Translations under genes and position numbers: made by a program
In this document: one piece after another, positions 1 to 9,132 of the stretch
Numbering within the stretch: position 1 is the first letter of the stretch
Layout: every line of letters starts with the position of its first letter
The notes under the pieces: generated by a model
Told to the model about the DNA's origin: nothing
What the model saw: only the letters and a program-made list of their open reading frames with translations
Database searches by the model: none
Origin: Paenibacillus massiliensis subsp. panacisoli DSM 21345
GTDB taxonomy: Bacteria > Bacillota > Bacilli > Paenibacillales > Paenibacillaceae
Length of the DNA stretch: 64,000 nt
Direction: 5' to 3'
NCBI RefSeq assembly: GCF_000426545.1
Contig: NZ_AUFO01000010.1
Coordinates: 283,964-347,963 of the forward strand

Positions 1-223
1 TCGCGAGCTCATCAAGGGCCAGATCAGAGCCTTTGTACCAGCGAGCAAGCGTTGTTGCATCATTGGCCATGCCATCCGGAATGAGGATAATGACATTTTT
101 GATTGGCGTTGCTGCGGCTACTTCAGCCTGAGGTAAAACTGCGGTACTGGTCGATAGCACACTGGTCGCTATCAAGGTCGCGATGGTCCCCTTTTTAAAA
201 CGTTTCCACATGGTCTGCTTCAA
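1..223 (-). CDS. Alkaline phosphatase, N-terminal part, cut by window edge
   Basis: Read from the reverse strand, this open frame starts at a TTG (221-223) nine bases after a strong AAGGAGG; an ATG five codons on (209-211) is an alternative. It gives a secretion signal with KRFKKGT as the positive end and an Ala-rich cleavage zone (AEVAAA). The mature start reads KNVIILIPDGM, then TLARWYKG and LALDELA. That order is the hallmark of PhoA-family alkaline phosphatases, where the Asp of the PDGM segment binds metal. The phosphoserine and remaining metal ligands lie outside the window. The family releases phosphate from phosphomonoesters outside the membrane and is usually Pho-regulated. Family assignment is firm; which paralogue it is cannot be told. 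Confidence 0.85.
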   Translation of the reverse strand, partial: MKQTMWKRFKKGTIATLIATSVLSTSTAVLPQAEVAAATPIKNVIILIPDGMANDATTLARWYKGSDLALDELA

Positions 224-597
224 GTGCTACATCCTCCTTAAACAAGTCTAAGGAGTAGTCTACGGGTAAATTGTTAACAAAATATTAATTAATATGTGTA
301 TTTGTATCAAAATTTACCAATATGGAAATGTTGACAAAGCGCATGTAACCCTAGTTGAGAGTACACACTAGGAATGAAAGCAACCTTTTTAAACATTCAA
401 TTGACAGATGACCACATCCATTAACGGCTGTTGAGAGCTGGTTGTCTGGAGTAGGGAAGAGGTTGGCGACAGTTGTGAAAAGCCTCGGCTCAAATTGGAC
501 TTTGCAGCATCTATGTAATTTCAAGTGTTCAAAACCAAAAGGGTTGGTTAATAATACAACACAGCGACATAACAAATCCAAAACGAGGTGAGAAATC
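224..597. other. Intergenic region between divergent phosphatase and GlsB genes
   Basis: About 370 bases with no gene I can support. The part next to the phosphatase is AT-rich (roughly 250-300) and on the reverse strand has TT-starting hexamers spaced about 11 bp, as in PhoP boxes, but poorly matched. On the forward strand GTTCAA (527-532) and GGTTAA (546-551), 13 bp apart, loosely resemble a sigma-B promoter for the stress-type gene that follows. Both readings are weak. Confidence 0.3.
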
Positions 598-855
598 ATG
601 AGTTGGTTATGGGCATTAATCGTAGGTGGTATTATTGGATGGTTGGCAGGTCTGATCGTAGGAAGAGATATTCCGGGCGGCGTCATCGGAAATATTATCG
701 CGGGCTTCATCGGAGGATGGCTCGGAAGCGTGCTTCTTGGAGAATGGGGACCGGCCATGGGAGGATTCTATATCGTTCCAGCCTTGATCGGGGCCATCAT
801 TCTGGTAGCTCTTGCAAGTCTGGTGTTCCGTTCTATGGGACGAAGTCGCGGCTAG
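598..855 (+). CDS. GlsB/YeaQ/YmgE-family small membrane protein
   Basis: An 85-residue, very Gly-rich hydrophobic protein with three membrane segments (about 5-22, 27-48 and 57-78) separated by short charged turns such as GRDIPGG. Length, three-helix layout and the GGIIGW and GGVIGN glycine patterns match the transglycosylase-associated/GlsB family of general-stress membrane proteins. Biochemical role is not established. The start is supported by GAGGTGAG just upstream. It is monocistronic and followed by a terminator shared with the convergent MFS gene. A longer overlapping frame on the same strand is a shadow. Confidence 0.85.
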   Translation: MSWLWALIVGGIIGWLAGLIVGRDIPGGVIGNIIAGFIGGWLGSVLLGEWGPAMGGFYIVPALIGAIILVALASLVFRSMGRSRG

Positions 856-950
856 ATCGCTGTAATGTAGATGTGAATGTATACAATCGCGGCATTGAGT
901 AGCTTCTGGTTACCTTAGGAGGCTTAACGATACAGTTGATCGTGATTAGC

Positions 951-986
951 AAAAATGTCCTGAGCTTATGCTCGGGACATTTTTTT
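951..986. terminator. Intrinsic terminator between GlsB and MFS genes
   Basis: AAAAATGTCC-TGAGC, a TTAT loop, then GCTC-GGGACATTTTTTT make a long stem with T-runs on both strands, so it can serve both convergent genes. Confidence 0.85.
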
Positions 987-1010
987 GCTTCATTCTCCTT
1001 GACCAAGACA

Positions 1011-2312
1011 CTAGTCAAAACGCCGAATCTGTGGGACACACAGCACAAGTATGATGAGCAGCATGCCTATAGAGGCAAAGATCTGCATGGCAGCGATACC
1101 GCCAATATGGTCCGCTAGTGCACCTACGGCAAGATAACCAATAGGAAGTAAAGCAAACGATCCGAGCATGTCGAGACTGGCTACGCGACCGAAGGCTTCA
1201 GGAGGTACCAGCTCCTGAAGGCTGATTTCCCATATGATCATGAACATCATGAGCCCGAAGCCTTCCAGCATCATAATGAAGATCATGCCGGGAATCCATG
1301 AGACATAAGCCAGCAGCAGAAGTGCAATTCCGGCGAGCAAGGCGCCACAATAAGCGATAATGCCCCGATGTCTCCATTCTTTTCTGGCCCCATACAAAAT
1401 GGCTCCGATAATTGCACCTGCTCCAGAACCTGCCATGGCAAGACCATACATTGAGGGGCTGTACCCATGATGGATCTTGAACAACCATGGAATAAGCACA
1501 GTAATAATGCCGGTATAGCAGATATTCAGAAACGAAAAGGTCAGAATCGTGATCCACAGCCAAGGAATTCGTTTCAGAACAGCAATCCCTTCGAGAAATT
1601 CTTGAAGGAACGAGGCACCAGAATGAGCCGAAGGTGCTGTGAGACCTTCCTGTGAAATCCCGATCTGCTTGCTCAAGACCTGTGCCAGAAGCCAAAAGCA
1701 AATAAACGACACGAGATACATCATGGAATCAAGCGCGAAGCCGACGCCTGGTGAACTGACAGCGACGATGAATCCTCCAAGTGGGGGACCTAATAGTCGT
1801 ACAGCCTGAATGCTAATCTGTGTCAAGGCATTGGCGGCATTGCGAATATCAGGTGTAAATACCTGTGCCCGCAAAGCAGAGAACGCTGGGTTGAATATAC
1901 CGTCCAGCAGACCGTACACCGCTAGTCCAGCAAATAGGATATAGAGATTCATTTGTCCAGTAAGCACCGTCACCGCTGCTCCCAGCATGAGCAGAAATCG
2001 CGACCCATTCGTGAACAGAATTAGCCGAGTGCGATCCATTCGGTCAACGATCCAGCCAGAGAAGGGTAGGACCAGCACATTGGGCAGCATATAGGTCGTC
2101 ATCGCCAGCCCCATAATGGTGGAGGAGCCTGTAATGGAATAGACTACAAATGGAAGAATGATCATTGTAATCGTACTGCCGAGGACCGCGATCCATTGTC
2201 CGAGCCACAGCAGGGTAAAAGCACGGCTATGCCGAATGGGCTGAAAAAAACGCATCCACGGCGAGTGCTCGACTGAGCCTGCTATCGTGGATGCCTGAAT
2301 ATCTGACTTCAT
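1011..2312 (-). CDS. MFS transporter, drug/macrolide-exporter type
   Basis: A 433-residue membrane protein with about 12 hydrophobic segments and the MFS motif GWIVDRMDRTRL between helices 2 and 3. It resembles the MFS_3/EntS/MefA-like exporters (LWLGQWIAVLGS near the N-terminus, LDGIFNPAFSALRAQ in helix 4-5). These are proton-driven exporters of lipophilic compounds; the substrate here is unknown. I chose the ATG at 2312 because AAAGGAG lies nine bases upstream. The frame stays open to 2345 but without a ribosome site. A good promoter lies at 2395-2423. It is convergent with the GlsB gene and divergent from deoB, with no functional link to either. Confidence 0.85.
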   Translation of the reverse strand: MKSDIQASTIAGSVEHSPWMRFFQPIRHSRAFTLLWLGQWIAVLGSTITMIILPFVVYSITGSSTIMGLAMTTYMLPNVLVLPFSGWIVDRMDRTRLILFTNGSRFLLMLGAAVTVLTGQMNLYILFAGLAVYGLLDGIFNPAFSALRAQVFTPDIRNAANALTQISIQAVRLLGPPLGGFIVAVSSPGVGFALDSMMYLVSFICFWLLAQVLSKQIGISQEGLTAPSAHSGASFLQEFLEGIAVLKRIPWLWITILTFSFLNICYTGIITVLIPWLFKIHHGYSPSMYGLAMAGSGAGAIIGAILYGARKEWRHRGIIAYCGALLAGIALLLLAYVSWIPGMIFIMMLEGFGLMMFMIIWEISLQELVPPEAFGRVASLDMLGSFALLPIGYLAVGALADHIGGIAAMQIFASIGMLLIILVLCVPQIRRFD

Positions 2313-2394
2313 GATGATGACTCCTTTGTGCATTGAACTGCTCATTTTGGAAGAAAATGAGTTGGTAAAAGCTGTGTTCTATGTATAACACTTG

Positions 2395-2423
2395 ATTATA
2401 AGCGAGCAAGACAATACTGTAAA
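2395..2423 (-). promoter_or_regulatory. Sigma-A promoter of MFS gene
   Basis: On the reverse strand TTTACA (2418-2423), a 17-base spacer and TATAAT (2395-2400), about 80 bases before the chosen start. Confidence 0.7.
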
Positions 2424-2527
2424 TGAGTAAATCTATGGTACACGCCTACACGATTGGCCCAGAAAAGGATATACTGTAGTTATATGAAGAAGGCGAATGC
2501 CTCCATCTAAAGATAGGAGCCGTTGAT

Positions 2528-3709
2528 ATGAGCACATTTAAAAGAATACATCTAGTCGTTATGGACTCTGTTGGTATCGGAGAAGCGCCGGATGCGGCAG
2601 ATTTTGGAGATTTCGGGGTGGATACCCTCGGTCATATTGCAAGCGAGCGCGGTGGTCTGCACATGCCTAATATGGCAGCTCTTGGCCTGTCCAATATTCG
2701 TGAGATTGAGGGCGTGCCTGTAGCAGAGAAGCCGCTGGCCTATTATGGAAAAATGCAAGAGGCATCACTAGGCAAGGATACGATGACAGGACACTGGGAG
2801 ATCATGGGGCTGTATATTGATACGCCGTTCCGGGTATTCGAGAATGGGTTTCCGCAGGAGCTGATTTCACAAATCGAGCAAAAAACAGGCCGTAAGGTGA
2901 TCGGCAATAAGCCTGCTAGTGGTACGGAGATTATCGACGAGCTGGGCGAGGAGCATGTAAAGACAGGAGCGCTCATCGTCTATACCTCGGCTGACTCCGT
3001 TCTGCAAATTGCCGCTCATGAGGATGTTGTACCGCTGAAGGAGCTGTACGAGATCTGCGAATACTGCCGTGAGATTACGCTGGATGACCCGTACATGCTG
3101 GGACGCATCATTGCCAGGCCGTTCGTTGGCGAGCCAGGTAGCTTCAAGCGTACACCGAATCGGCATGACTATGCCTTGAAGCCATTTGGGCGCACGGTCA
3201 TGAATGAGTTGAAGGACGAGGGACTGGAAGTCATCGCAATCGGGAAGATCAATGACATCTATGATGGCGAGGGTGTGACCCGTTCGATTCGTACAGAGTC
3301 CAACATGGACGGTATGGACAAGCTGGTACAAGTGCTGGAGGAGTCATTTACAGGGATTAGCTTCCTGAATCTGGTCGATTTCGATGCGCTCTATGGACAC
3401 CGTCGTGATCCTCAGGGCTATGGAGATGCGCTGGAGCAATATGACGGCCGCTTGCCTGAGGTGTTCGAGCGTATGACAGATGACGATCTGCTGATCATTA
3501 CAGCTGATCACGGGAACGATCCTACCTATAAAGGAACAGATCATACGCGTGAATATGTACCTTTACTCGTGTATTCTCCACGTTTAACGGACGGTGAAGG
3601 AGCCTTGCCACTGCGCCAGACTTTTGCCGATGTCGGAGCCACGATTGCAGAGAATTTTGGAGTGAAGCTGCCTGAGCATGGCTCCAGCTTTTTGGGCGCT
3701 TTGAAATAG
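2528..3709 (+). CDS. deoB: Phosphopentomutase
   Basis: A 393-residue cytoplasmic enzyme that interconverts (deoxy)ribose-1-phosphate and the 5-phosphate, linking nucleoside phosphorolysis to central carbon metabolism. It carries the alkaline-phosphatase-fold signatures of Deo[12 protein letters not shown] near the N-terminus, [10 protein letters not shown] with the phosphorylated Thr, [11 protein letters not shown], and the C-terminal metal motif [18 protein letters not shown]. Length is normal for the family. Start is set by TAGGAG eight bases upstream. It is the first gene of deoB-deoD-pdp, which supplies the complete route from nucleosides to deoxyribose-5-phosphate apart from the aldolase. 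A dispersed repeat copy lies in the 176-base gap before deoD. Confidence 0.97.
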   Translation: MSTFKRIHLVVMDSVGIGEAPDAADFGDFGVDTLGHIASERGGLHMPNMAALGLSNIREIEGVPVAEKPLAYYGKMQEASLGKDTMTGHWEIMGLYIDTPFRVFENGFPQELISQIEQKTGRKVIGNKPASGTEIIDELGEEHVKTGALIVYTSADSVLQIAAHEDVVPLKELYEICEYCREITLDDPYMLGRIIARPFVGEPGSFKRTPNRHDYALKPFGRTVMNELKDEGLEVIAIGKINDIYDGEGVTRSIRTESNMDGMDKLVQVLEESFTGISFLNLVDFDALYGHRRDPQGYGDALEQYDGRLPEVFERMTDDDLLIITADHGNDPTYKGTDHTREYVPLLVYSPRLTDGEGALPLRQTFADVGATIAENFGVKLPEHGSSFLGALK

Positions 3710-3721
3710 CAGACTAGATCG

Positions 3722-3838
3722 AGAACGACCAGCTTAACAGCAGTCGACAGGATTCCCTGCTTGCAGCAGCTCTATGCTCATATGTAATCTGAAAAAGTCA
3801 CTAGTACCACCTATACAGATTGAACCTGTAAAATAGTA
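3722..3838 (+). repeat. Dispersed intergenic repeat, copy A
   Basis: About 117 bp between deoB and deoD align almost without gaps to 48796-48912. The first 30 bases match at 26 positions (shared CCAGCTTAACAGC and GTCGACAGG). Similarity continues at a lower level through CACTAGTACC and CTATACAG. Both copies are non-coding. I see no clear terminal inverted repeats or transposase. Confidence 0.65.
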
Positions 3839-3885
3839 TCACATTCAATAATTAGGCTACAGCTATTCTGAGGAGGATTAATTTC

Positions 3886-4593
3886 ATGAGTGTTCACATT
3901 GCAGCTAAACCAGGAGATATTGCGGAGACGATCCTCCTGCCAGGAGACCCGCTTCGTGCCAAATATATCGCAGAGACCTATTTGCAGGATGTAACCTGCT
4001 ACAACGAGGTGCGCGGAATGCTGGGCTTCACAGGTACATATCAAGGCAAGCGCATTTCTGTACAGGGCTCTGGCATGGGAATTCCGTCTATCAGCATTTA
4101 TGCCAATGAACTGATTACCGAGTATGGTGTGAAGAATCTGATCCGTGTCGGCACGTGTGGGGGGATGCAGGAGCATGTTCGAGTTCGTGACGTCATTCTG
4201 GCACAGGCGTCCTGTACGGATTCCAGCATGAACCGTCATGTATTCGGCGGTTATGATTATTCACCTATCGCCAGCTTCCCATTGCTGAAGGCAGCTTATG
4301 ATCGCGGCACAGCCAAAGGTCTGAAGCTGCATGTGGGCAATATCTTCAGCTCTGACATGTTCTACCGCGATGATAAATCGGTCGTGGAGAAGCTGATGCA
4401 GTACGGTATTCTTGGTGTAGAAATGGAGACGACTGCGCTATATACTTTGGCAGCGAGACATGGTGTGCAGGCACTGACCATTCTGACGGTCAGCGATCAT
4501 CTGATCACAGGTGAAGAGACGACATCAGAAGAGCGCCAGACGACCTTCAACGAGATGATGGAAGTGGCGCTGGATACGGCGATCTCTTTATAA
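3886..4593 (+). CDS. deoD: Purine-nucleoside phosphorylase, DeoD (hexameric) type
   Basis: A 235-residue enzyme that cleaves purine (deoxy)nucleosides with phosphate to base and (deoxy)ribose-1-phosphate. It shows the NP-I family landmarks: GDPLRAK (phosphate binding), [17 protein letters not shown] (ribose contact) and [10 protein letters not shown] with the catalytic Asp. The length fits the trimer-of-dimers DeoD class. GAGGAGG lies eight bases before the ATG. It sits between deoB and pdp in the same orientation, and its product is the substrate of DeoB. Confidence 0.97.
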   Translation: MSVHIAAKPGDIAETILLPGDPLRAKYIAETYLQDVTCYNEVRGMLGFTGTYQGKRISVQGSGMGIPSISIYANELITEYGVKNLIRVGTCGGMQEHVRVRDVILAQASCTDSSMNRHVFGGYDYSPIASFPLLKAAYDRGTAKGLKLHVGNIFSSDMFYRDDKSVVEKLMQYGILGVEMETTALYTLAARHGVQALTILTVSDHLITGEETTSEERQTTFNEMMEVALDTAISL

Positions 4594-4650
4594 GGAATCT
4601 AGAGCAGGCCTGAGTAGGCTTACTTCAATCACGACTAGGAGAATCAGACA

Positions 4651-5952
4651 ATGAGAATGGTCGATATTATTGCAAAAAAACGGGACGGCAAGGAGCTGAC
4701 TGCTGAGGAAATACAATTTTTCATTCAAGGGTACACCAATGGGGACATTCCGGATTATCAGGCAAGTAGCCTCGCAATGGCGATCTTCTTTCAGGATATG
4801 AATGATCGCGAGCGTGCAGATTTGACGATGGCGATGGTGAATTCGGGCGAGACGATTGATTTATCCGCAATTGACGGTATCAAGGTTGATAAGCACTCTA
4901 CAGGTGGTGTCGGTGATACGACGACGCTGGTGCTTGCTCCTCTGGTAGCAGCACTGGATATTCCTGTCGCCAAGATGTCTGGAAGAGGACTCGGGCATAC
5001 GGGTGGAACGATCGACAAGCTGGAGGCGATCGAGGGTTTCCATGTTGAAATCTCCAAGGAGGAGTTCGTCAAGCTGGTCAACGAGCACAAGATTGCAGTA
5101 ATCGGCCAGAGCGGCAATCTGACTCCAGCGGACAAGAAGCTGTATGCACTCCGTGATGTCACAGGAACCGTCAACTCCATTCCATTGATCGCCAGTTCCA
5201 TCATGAGCAAGAAGATTGCAGCAGGCTCGGATGCAATCGTACTGGATGTCAAGACAGGCGCAGGTGCCTTCATGAAGACGGTCGAGGAGGCCAAGGAGCT
5301 GGCCAAGGCTATGGTAAGCATCGGAAATAGTGTAGGCCGCAAGACGATGGCTGTGATCTCGGATATGAGCCAGCCCCTCGGTTACGCTATTGGCAATGCG
5401 CTGGAGGTTCGCGAGGCGATCGACACTTTGCAGGGCAAGGGACCTGCCGATCTGGAGGAGCTGTGTCTGGCTTTGGGAAGCCAGATGGTCTATTTGGCAG
5501 GCAAGGCAACGTCGCTGGAGGAAGCCGAGGAGAAGCTGCGTGAGGTTATGCGAAATGGCAAGGCTTTAGATAAGTTCAAGGAATTCATCCGCAATCAAGG
5601 CGGCAACGAACAGGTAGTGGATCGTCCTGAGCTGCTGCCACAAGCAGCCTATCAGATCCAAGTACCAGCTGAGCAGGATGGCGTCGTCGCTGCTATAACC
5701 GCAGATGAGATTGGTACTGCCGCCATGAAGCTTGGAGCCGGACGGGCGACCAAGGAATCGGATATTGATCTGGCTGTAGGTCTCATGCTGAACAAGAAGA
5801 TCGGGGATACGGTGCGTAAAGGTGAGTCGCTCGTCACGATTCACGCTAACCGCGAAGAGGTTGATGAGGTCATTCGTATGATTCGTGAGCACATCCAGAT
5901 TGCTGATCACGCGGTAGCGCCGCAGCTTGTGTACGATGTAGTAACAGGCTAA
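4651..5952 (+). CDS. pdp: Pyrimidine-nucleoside phosphorylase
   Basis: A 433-residue dimeric phosphorylase for thymidine, uridine and deoxyuridine. Opening [10 protein letters not shown], the glycine-rich phosphate loop [31 protein letters not shown], and [16 protein letters not shown] are nearly those of the Bacillus subtilis enzyme. The C-terminal biotinyl-like domain ([14 protein letters not shown] onward) is complete. TAGGAG precedes the start. It is the last gene of the deo operon; a strong terminator follows at 6052-6088. Confidence 0.97.
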   Translation: MRMVDIIAKKRDGKELTAEEIQFFIQGYTNGDIPDYQASSLAMAIFFQDMNDRERADLTMAMVNSGETIDLSAIDGIKVDKHSTGGVGDTTTLVLAPLVAALDIPVAKMSGRGLGHTGGTIDKLEAIEGFHVEISKEEFVKLVNEHKIAVIGQSGNLTPADKKLYALRDVTGTVNSIPLIASSIMSKKIAAGSDAIVLDVKTGAGAFMKTVEEAKELAKAMVSIGNSVGRKTMAVISDMSQPLGYAIGNALEVREAIDTLQGKGPADLEELCLALGSQMVYLAGKATSLEEAEEKLREVMRNGKALDKFKEFIRNQGGNEQVVDRPELLPQAAYQIQVPAEQDGVVAAITADEIGTAAMKLGAGRATKESDIDLAVGLMLNKKIGDTVRKGESLVTIHANREEVDEVIRMIREHIQIADHAVAPQLVYDVVTG

Positions 5953-6051
5953 ATGAATGTGACATCACATCATAGTCGGATTACCGAGCAAACAAAGATG
6001 ACGAGTTCGCAAAGTTAACAAGTAAACAAAACTCTTGTAATCTCAAGAAAG

Positions 6052-6088
6052 CGTTCCGAGTCCTTTCAAGGCTCAGGAACGTTTTTTT
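6052..6088 (+). terminator. Terminator of deoB-deoD-pdp
   Basis: CGTTCC-GAG pairs with CTC-A-GGAACG around a short loop and is followed by seven T residues. Confidence 0.85.
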
Positions 6089-6251
6089 GTGCTGGTACGT
6101 GGGCCTACGATGAAAGTGAATAATCTATTTCTCTCAGGAAAAGCTATTGTAGCTTAGGGATTTCTCAAGGCTACTGACAGCTCCTGAAGTAGAGATTGTA
6201 TAGATTGTTTTAAAATACATTAAATTCATCGGAATTATTATATTTTTTTAA

Positions 6252-6281
6252 TTGACGCTTTACCGTAACATGGTGTAGTAT
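6252..6281 (+). promoter_or_regulatory. Promoter of the amino-acid ABC operon
   Basis: TTGACG (6252-6257), an 18-base spacer and TAGTAT (6276-6281), 90 bases before the lipoprotein start. The 160 bases between the deo terminator and this promoter show no gene, T-box or S-box motif. Confidence 0.5.
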
Positions 6282-6370
6282 TCAATTGCTGCCTCGTTAA
6301 TCGTCAGATTGGTTGATTAATGCAAGGGGTTCACAGCGGTATACTTTATAGAGAAAAGAGTGAAGTAGAT

Positions 6371-7210
6371 ATGAAAAGGGTACATTTCTTAGCGGTAACA
6401 TGGGTTATTCTCTTGCTGGTGTTGGCAGCATGCGGAAATAGCACGAGTCAGACTACGGATACAGCAGGCAGCAATAACGGAGCTGCTAGCAATCAGGAGA
6501 CAGCCCAGTCAGCTTTGGAAGCTGTCAAGGCAAGTGGTAAGCTGCGGATCGGTACGGAAGGTACCTATGCTCCCTTCACATTCCGTGATGGGTCAGGCCA
6601 ACTGACAGGCTTTGATGTAGAGCTCGCTCGTGAAGTCAGCAAGCGTCTGGGTGTAGAGCCAGAATTCGTCGAGACCCAGTGGGACGGAATGTTCGCAGGA
6701 CTGGATGCCAAGCGGTTCGATGTGGTGTTCAATCAGGTGTCTATCAATGATGAGCGCCAAGCCAAGTATGATTTCTCCGATCCTTATATTGTCTCCAAAG
6801 CGGTGCTGATCGTGAGTGAGGACAATAACGAGATTAAGCAATTCGCTGATCTGAAAGGCAAGAAGGCTGCCCAATCGCTGACGAGCAACCTGACGGAGAT
6901 TGCGAAGAGCAATGGTGCAGAGATCGTAGCAACAGAGGGCTTCAATCAGGCAATTGACCTGTTAACCTCCAAGCGTGTAGATGCGACAGTAAATGATGGG
7001 CTATCCTTCCTTGATCTGAAGGTGCAGCGTCCAGATGTGCCATTGAAGGCTGTAGATGAAGTAGAGGAAGCTTCCGAGAGTGCAGCCTTGTTCAACAAAG
7101 GCAATGATGATCTGGTGGAGGCAGTGAACAAGGCCTTGGTCGATATGAAGAGCGACGGGACCTACCTGACGATCTCCGAGAAATACTTCGGTACGGATGT
7201 ATCCCAATAA
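6371..7210 (+). CDS. Amino-acid (probably cystine) ABC transporter, binding lipoprotein
   Basis: A 279-residue SBP_bac_3 family receptor. A signal peptide with lipobox LAAC (Cys21) anchors it to the membrane; a low-complexity Ser/Thr/Asn linker follows. The receptor then begins LRIGTEGTYAPFTFRDGSGQLTG and contains GFDVELAREVSKRLG, FDVVFNQVSI and DLKGKKAAQ, all typical. I start at the ATG at 6371 rather than the longer frame from 6320 because only this gives a clean signal peptide. It is first of a binding protein-permease-ATPase operon resembling Bacillus tcyABC. Cystine specificity is inferred from permease similarity and is not proven. Confidence 0.85.
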   Translation: MKRVHFLAVTWVILLLVLAACGNSTSQTTDTAGSNNGAASNQETAQSALEAVKASGKLRIGTEGTYAPFTFRDGSGQLTGFDVELAREVSKRLGVEPEFVETQWDGMFAGLDAKRFDVVFNQVSINDERQAKYDFSDPYIVSKAVLIVSEDNNEIKQFADLKGKKAAQSLTSNLTEIAKSNGAEIVATEGFNQAIDLLTSKRVDATVNDGLSFLDLKVQRPDVPLKAVDEVEEASESAALFNKGNDDLVEAVNKALVDMKSDGTYLTISEKYFGTDVSQ

Positions 7211-7323
7211 AGTGAATAATAAAAATAAGATAGTGATGTCAATACACCGTGACAATATGTGACAACATTAAGCATTGCAACCTCTATATAAAGATGAATA
7301 TTATTCAAAGGATGTCATGAAAG

Positions 7324-8007
7324 ATGGACAATCGCGATATTCAAATTCTAATGGATTCCTTCTGGCCCCTGCTAAAAGCAGGGGTTGCTTTTACACTGCC
7401 ACTCGCTGTATTATCCTTTGCATTTGGCTTAGTACTGGCGCTGATGACGGCACTTGCTCGTCTATCGGGCGTAAGAGCTCTCATAGCAGTCGCTCGATTT
7501 TATGTATGGATCATTCGCGGTACACCGCTCTTGGTGCAGCTTTATATTATTTTCTACGGTTTGCCAACGGTGGGTATCGTACTGGACCCATTCATTGCGG
7601 CACTGATCGGCTTTAGCCTAAGTGTGGGAGCGTACAATTCGGAGGTTATCCGTGCGGCGATCCAGTCCGTGCATCATGGTCAATGGGAGGCAGCAGAGTC
7701 ACTTGGGATGACCCGAACGCAGGCGCTGCGACGTATTATTTTGCCACAGGCCGCACGGGTGTCGGTTCCTCCGCTTGGGAACTCCTTTATCAGTCTCGTG
7801 AAGGATACATCGCTGGCAGCAGGTATCGCTTATCTGGAGATGTTCCGTGTATCCCAGCAGATCGCTGCGACCACTTATGAGGCGTTACTGGTCTATTCAG
7901 AAGCAGCCGTTATTTATTTATTGTTCAGTACAGTACTGTCGGCACTTCAGAACTATGTTGAGAAGCGTGTAGGTCGCCATACCATCCGGGTGGGAGGAAC
8001 TTCATGA
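7324..8007 (+). CDS. Amino-acid ABC transporter permease, TcyB/HisMQ type
   Basis: A 227-residue inner-membrane permease with about five hydrophobic segments. It has the family RGTPLLVQLYIIFYGLP motif and a full EAA loop (GQWEAAESLGMTRTQALRRIILPQA) that docks on the ATPase. VPPLGNSFISLVKDTSLA is the conserved region after the loop. The sequence around GIVLDPF and GFSLSVGAY recalls TcyB of Bacillus. AAAGGA lies upstream. Its stop overlaps the next start by four bases, so translation is coupled. Confidence 0.9.
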   Translation: MDNRDIQILMDSFWPLLKAGVAFTLPLAVLSFAFGLVLALMTALARLSGVRALIAVARFYVWIIRGTPLLVQLYIIFYGLPTVGIVLDPFIAALIGFSLSVGAYNSEVIRAAIQSVHHGQWEAAESLGMTRTQALRRIILPQAARVSVPPLGNSFISLVKDTSLAAGIAYLEMFRVSQQIAATTYEALLVYSEAAVIYLLFSTVLSALQNYVEKRVGRHTIRVGGTS

Positions 8008-8783
8008 TTACCATTCATAATTTGCACAAATCCTTCGGCTCACTGGAGGTCCTAAAGGGAGTAGATCTTTCCCTGGAGAAAGGCAAGGTACTTGTCATCA
8101 TTGGCCCTTCGGGCTCCGGCAAGACGACGTTGCTGCGCTGCTTCAATCTGTTGGAAATGCCCGACCAGGGAACGTTAGAGCTAGGTGGGTTATCTCTACA
8201 TTTTGAACGAGGCTCGAAGGTAAGCAAGAAGGATATGCTCGCGCTTCGCAAGAAATCAGGCATGGTATTTCAATCCTATAACTTGTTCCCGCATATGACG
8301 GTGCTGCAAAATGTAATGGAGGCGCAGGTTACGGTACAGAAGAAGGGCAAGGAGGAGGCACGTAAGCGTGCCCTTGGGCTGCTAGAGAAGGTAGGACTGT
8401 CGGATAAGGCCGACGTGTACCCACACCAGCTCTCTGGCGGACAGCAGCAACGGATCGGTATTGCCCGGGCAATGGCCGTAGACCCCAAGGTGCTCCTGTT
8501 CGATGAGCCAACCTCTGCGCTTGATCCAGAATTGGTAGGCGAGGTGCTCAAAGTCATGAAGGAGCTCGTTGCTGAGGGACGGACGATGGTTATCGTAACG
8601 CATGAGATGAAGTTCGCTGCGGATGTGGCTGATCACGTAATCTTCATGGATGGTGGTGTCATTGTGGAGCAAGGACCGCCTGCTCAAGTGCTGAGAAACC
8701 CTGTCAGTCCAAGAGCTGTTCAGTTCCTGGGCAGGCTGCGTGGGGAAGAAGCTGTTGAGAGTGCTTTGTCAGATGGAAAGTAA
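8004..8783 (+). CDS. Amino-acid ABC transporter ATP-binding protein
   Basis: A 259-residue polar-amino-acid type ATPase. Visible motifs are Walker A GPSGSGKTT, Q-loop VFQSYNLFPHMTVLQNV, signature LSGGQQQR, Walker B VLLFDEPTSALD and H-loop VTHEM. GGGAGG precedes the ATG, which overlaps the permease stop (ATGA). It energises the importer formed with the two upstream genes. A long terminator hairpin follows. Confidence 0.95.
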   Translation: MITIHNLHKSFGSLEVLKGVDLSLEKGKVLVIIGPSGSGKTTLLRCFNLLEMPDQGTLELGGLSLHFERGSKVSKKDMLALRKKSGMVFQSYNLFPHMTVLQNVMEAQVTVQKKGKEEARKRALGLLEKVGLSDKADVYPHQLSGGQQQRIGIARAMAVDPKVLLFDEPTSALDPELVGEVLKVMKELVAEGRTMVIVTHEMKFAADVADHVIFMDGGVIVEQGPPAQVLRNPVSPRAVQFLGRLRGEEAVESALSDGK

Positions 8784-8820
8784 GGTCCGTAAATCCAGTA
8801 CGGCTATATTGCCAGTAGTA

Positions 8821-8887
8821 CCTGTAATTAGATGACGGTAGACTAACTTTCTCGGTTAGCTTCTTCATTCTAGTGACAGGTTTTTTT
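8821..8887 (+). terminator. Terminator of the amino-acid ABC operon
   Basis: A long imperfect hairpin: CCTGT at the base pairs with ACAGG, inner CTAAC pairs with GTTAG around TTTCTCG, and seven T residues follow. The rest of the gap up to the AraC gene holds only the 10-bp repeats. Confidence 0.8.
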
Positions 8888-9020
8888 GCGTTGTATTTAC
8901 GATGCTGCACGGGACATGCATTTGAGCACAATAAATCAAAACTTGCAAATTCATACCTAGTAGAATGGAGGGGAATAGAGAGAGTAGAGGGAATAAAAGG
9001 AGTAGGGCTGTGAAGGGGAG

Positions 9021-9094
9021 AAAGAACAAGTAAGAACAAGTAAGAACAAGTAAGAACAAGTAAGAACAAGTAAGAACAAGTAAGAACAAGTAAG
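9021..9094 (+). repeat. Tandem 10-bp repeat, seven copies
   Basis: Unit TAAGAACAAG is repeated head to tail; the six copies from 9031 to 9090 are identical, the first (9021) has one change, and TAAG TAAG trails off. It ends about 40 bases before the AraC-family start codon. The 10-bp period equals one helical turn. Confidence 0.95.
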
Positions 9095-9132
9095 TAAGAG
9101 TATACCGGTTGTTGATTAAGGAGGAGTCAGAT

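Noticed and set aside
351..758. 135-codon reverse frame over the GlsB gene
   Set aside because: It is antisense to a well-supported gene, lacks a ribosome site and has a Pro/Ile/Thr composition typical of shadow frames.
8865..9089. Reverse frame encoding a Leu/Tyr/Cys repeat across the 10-bp array
   Set aside because: It is only the antisense translation of the DNA repeat; no ribosome site and no stable start.
9021..9094. CRISPR-like array
   Set aside because: The copies abut directly with no spacers and the unit is only 10 bp.
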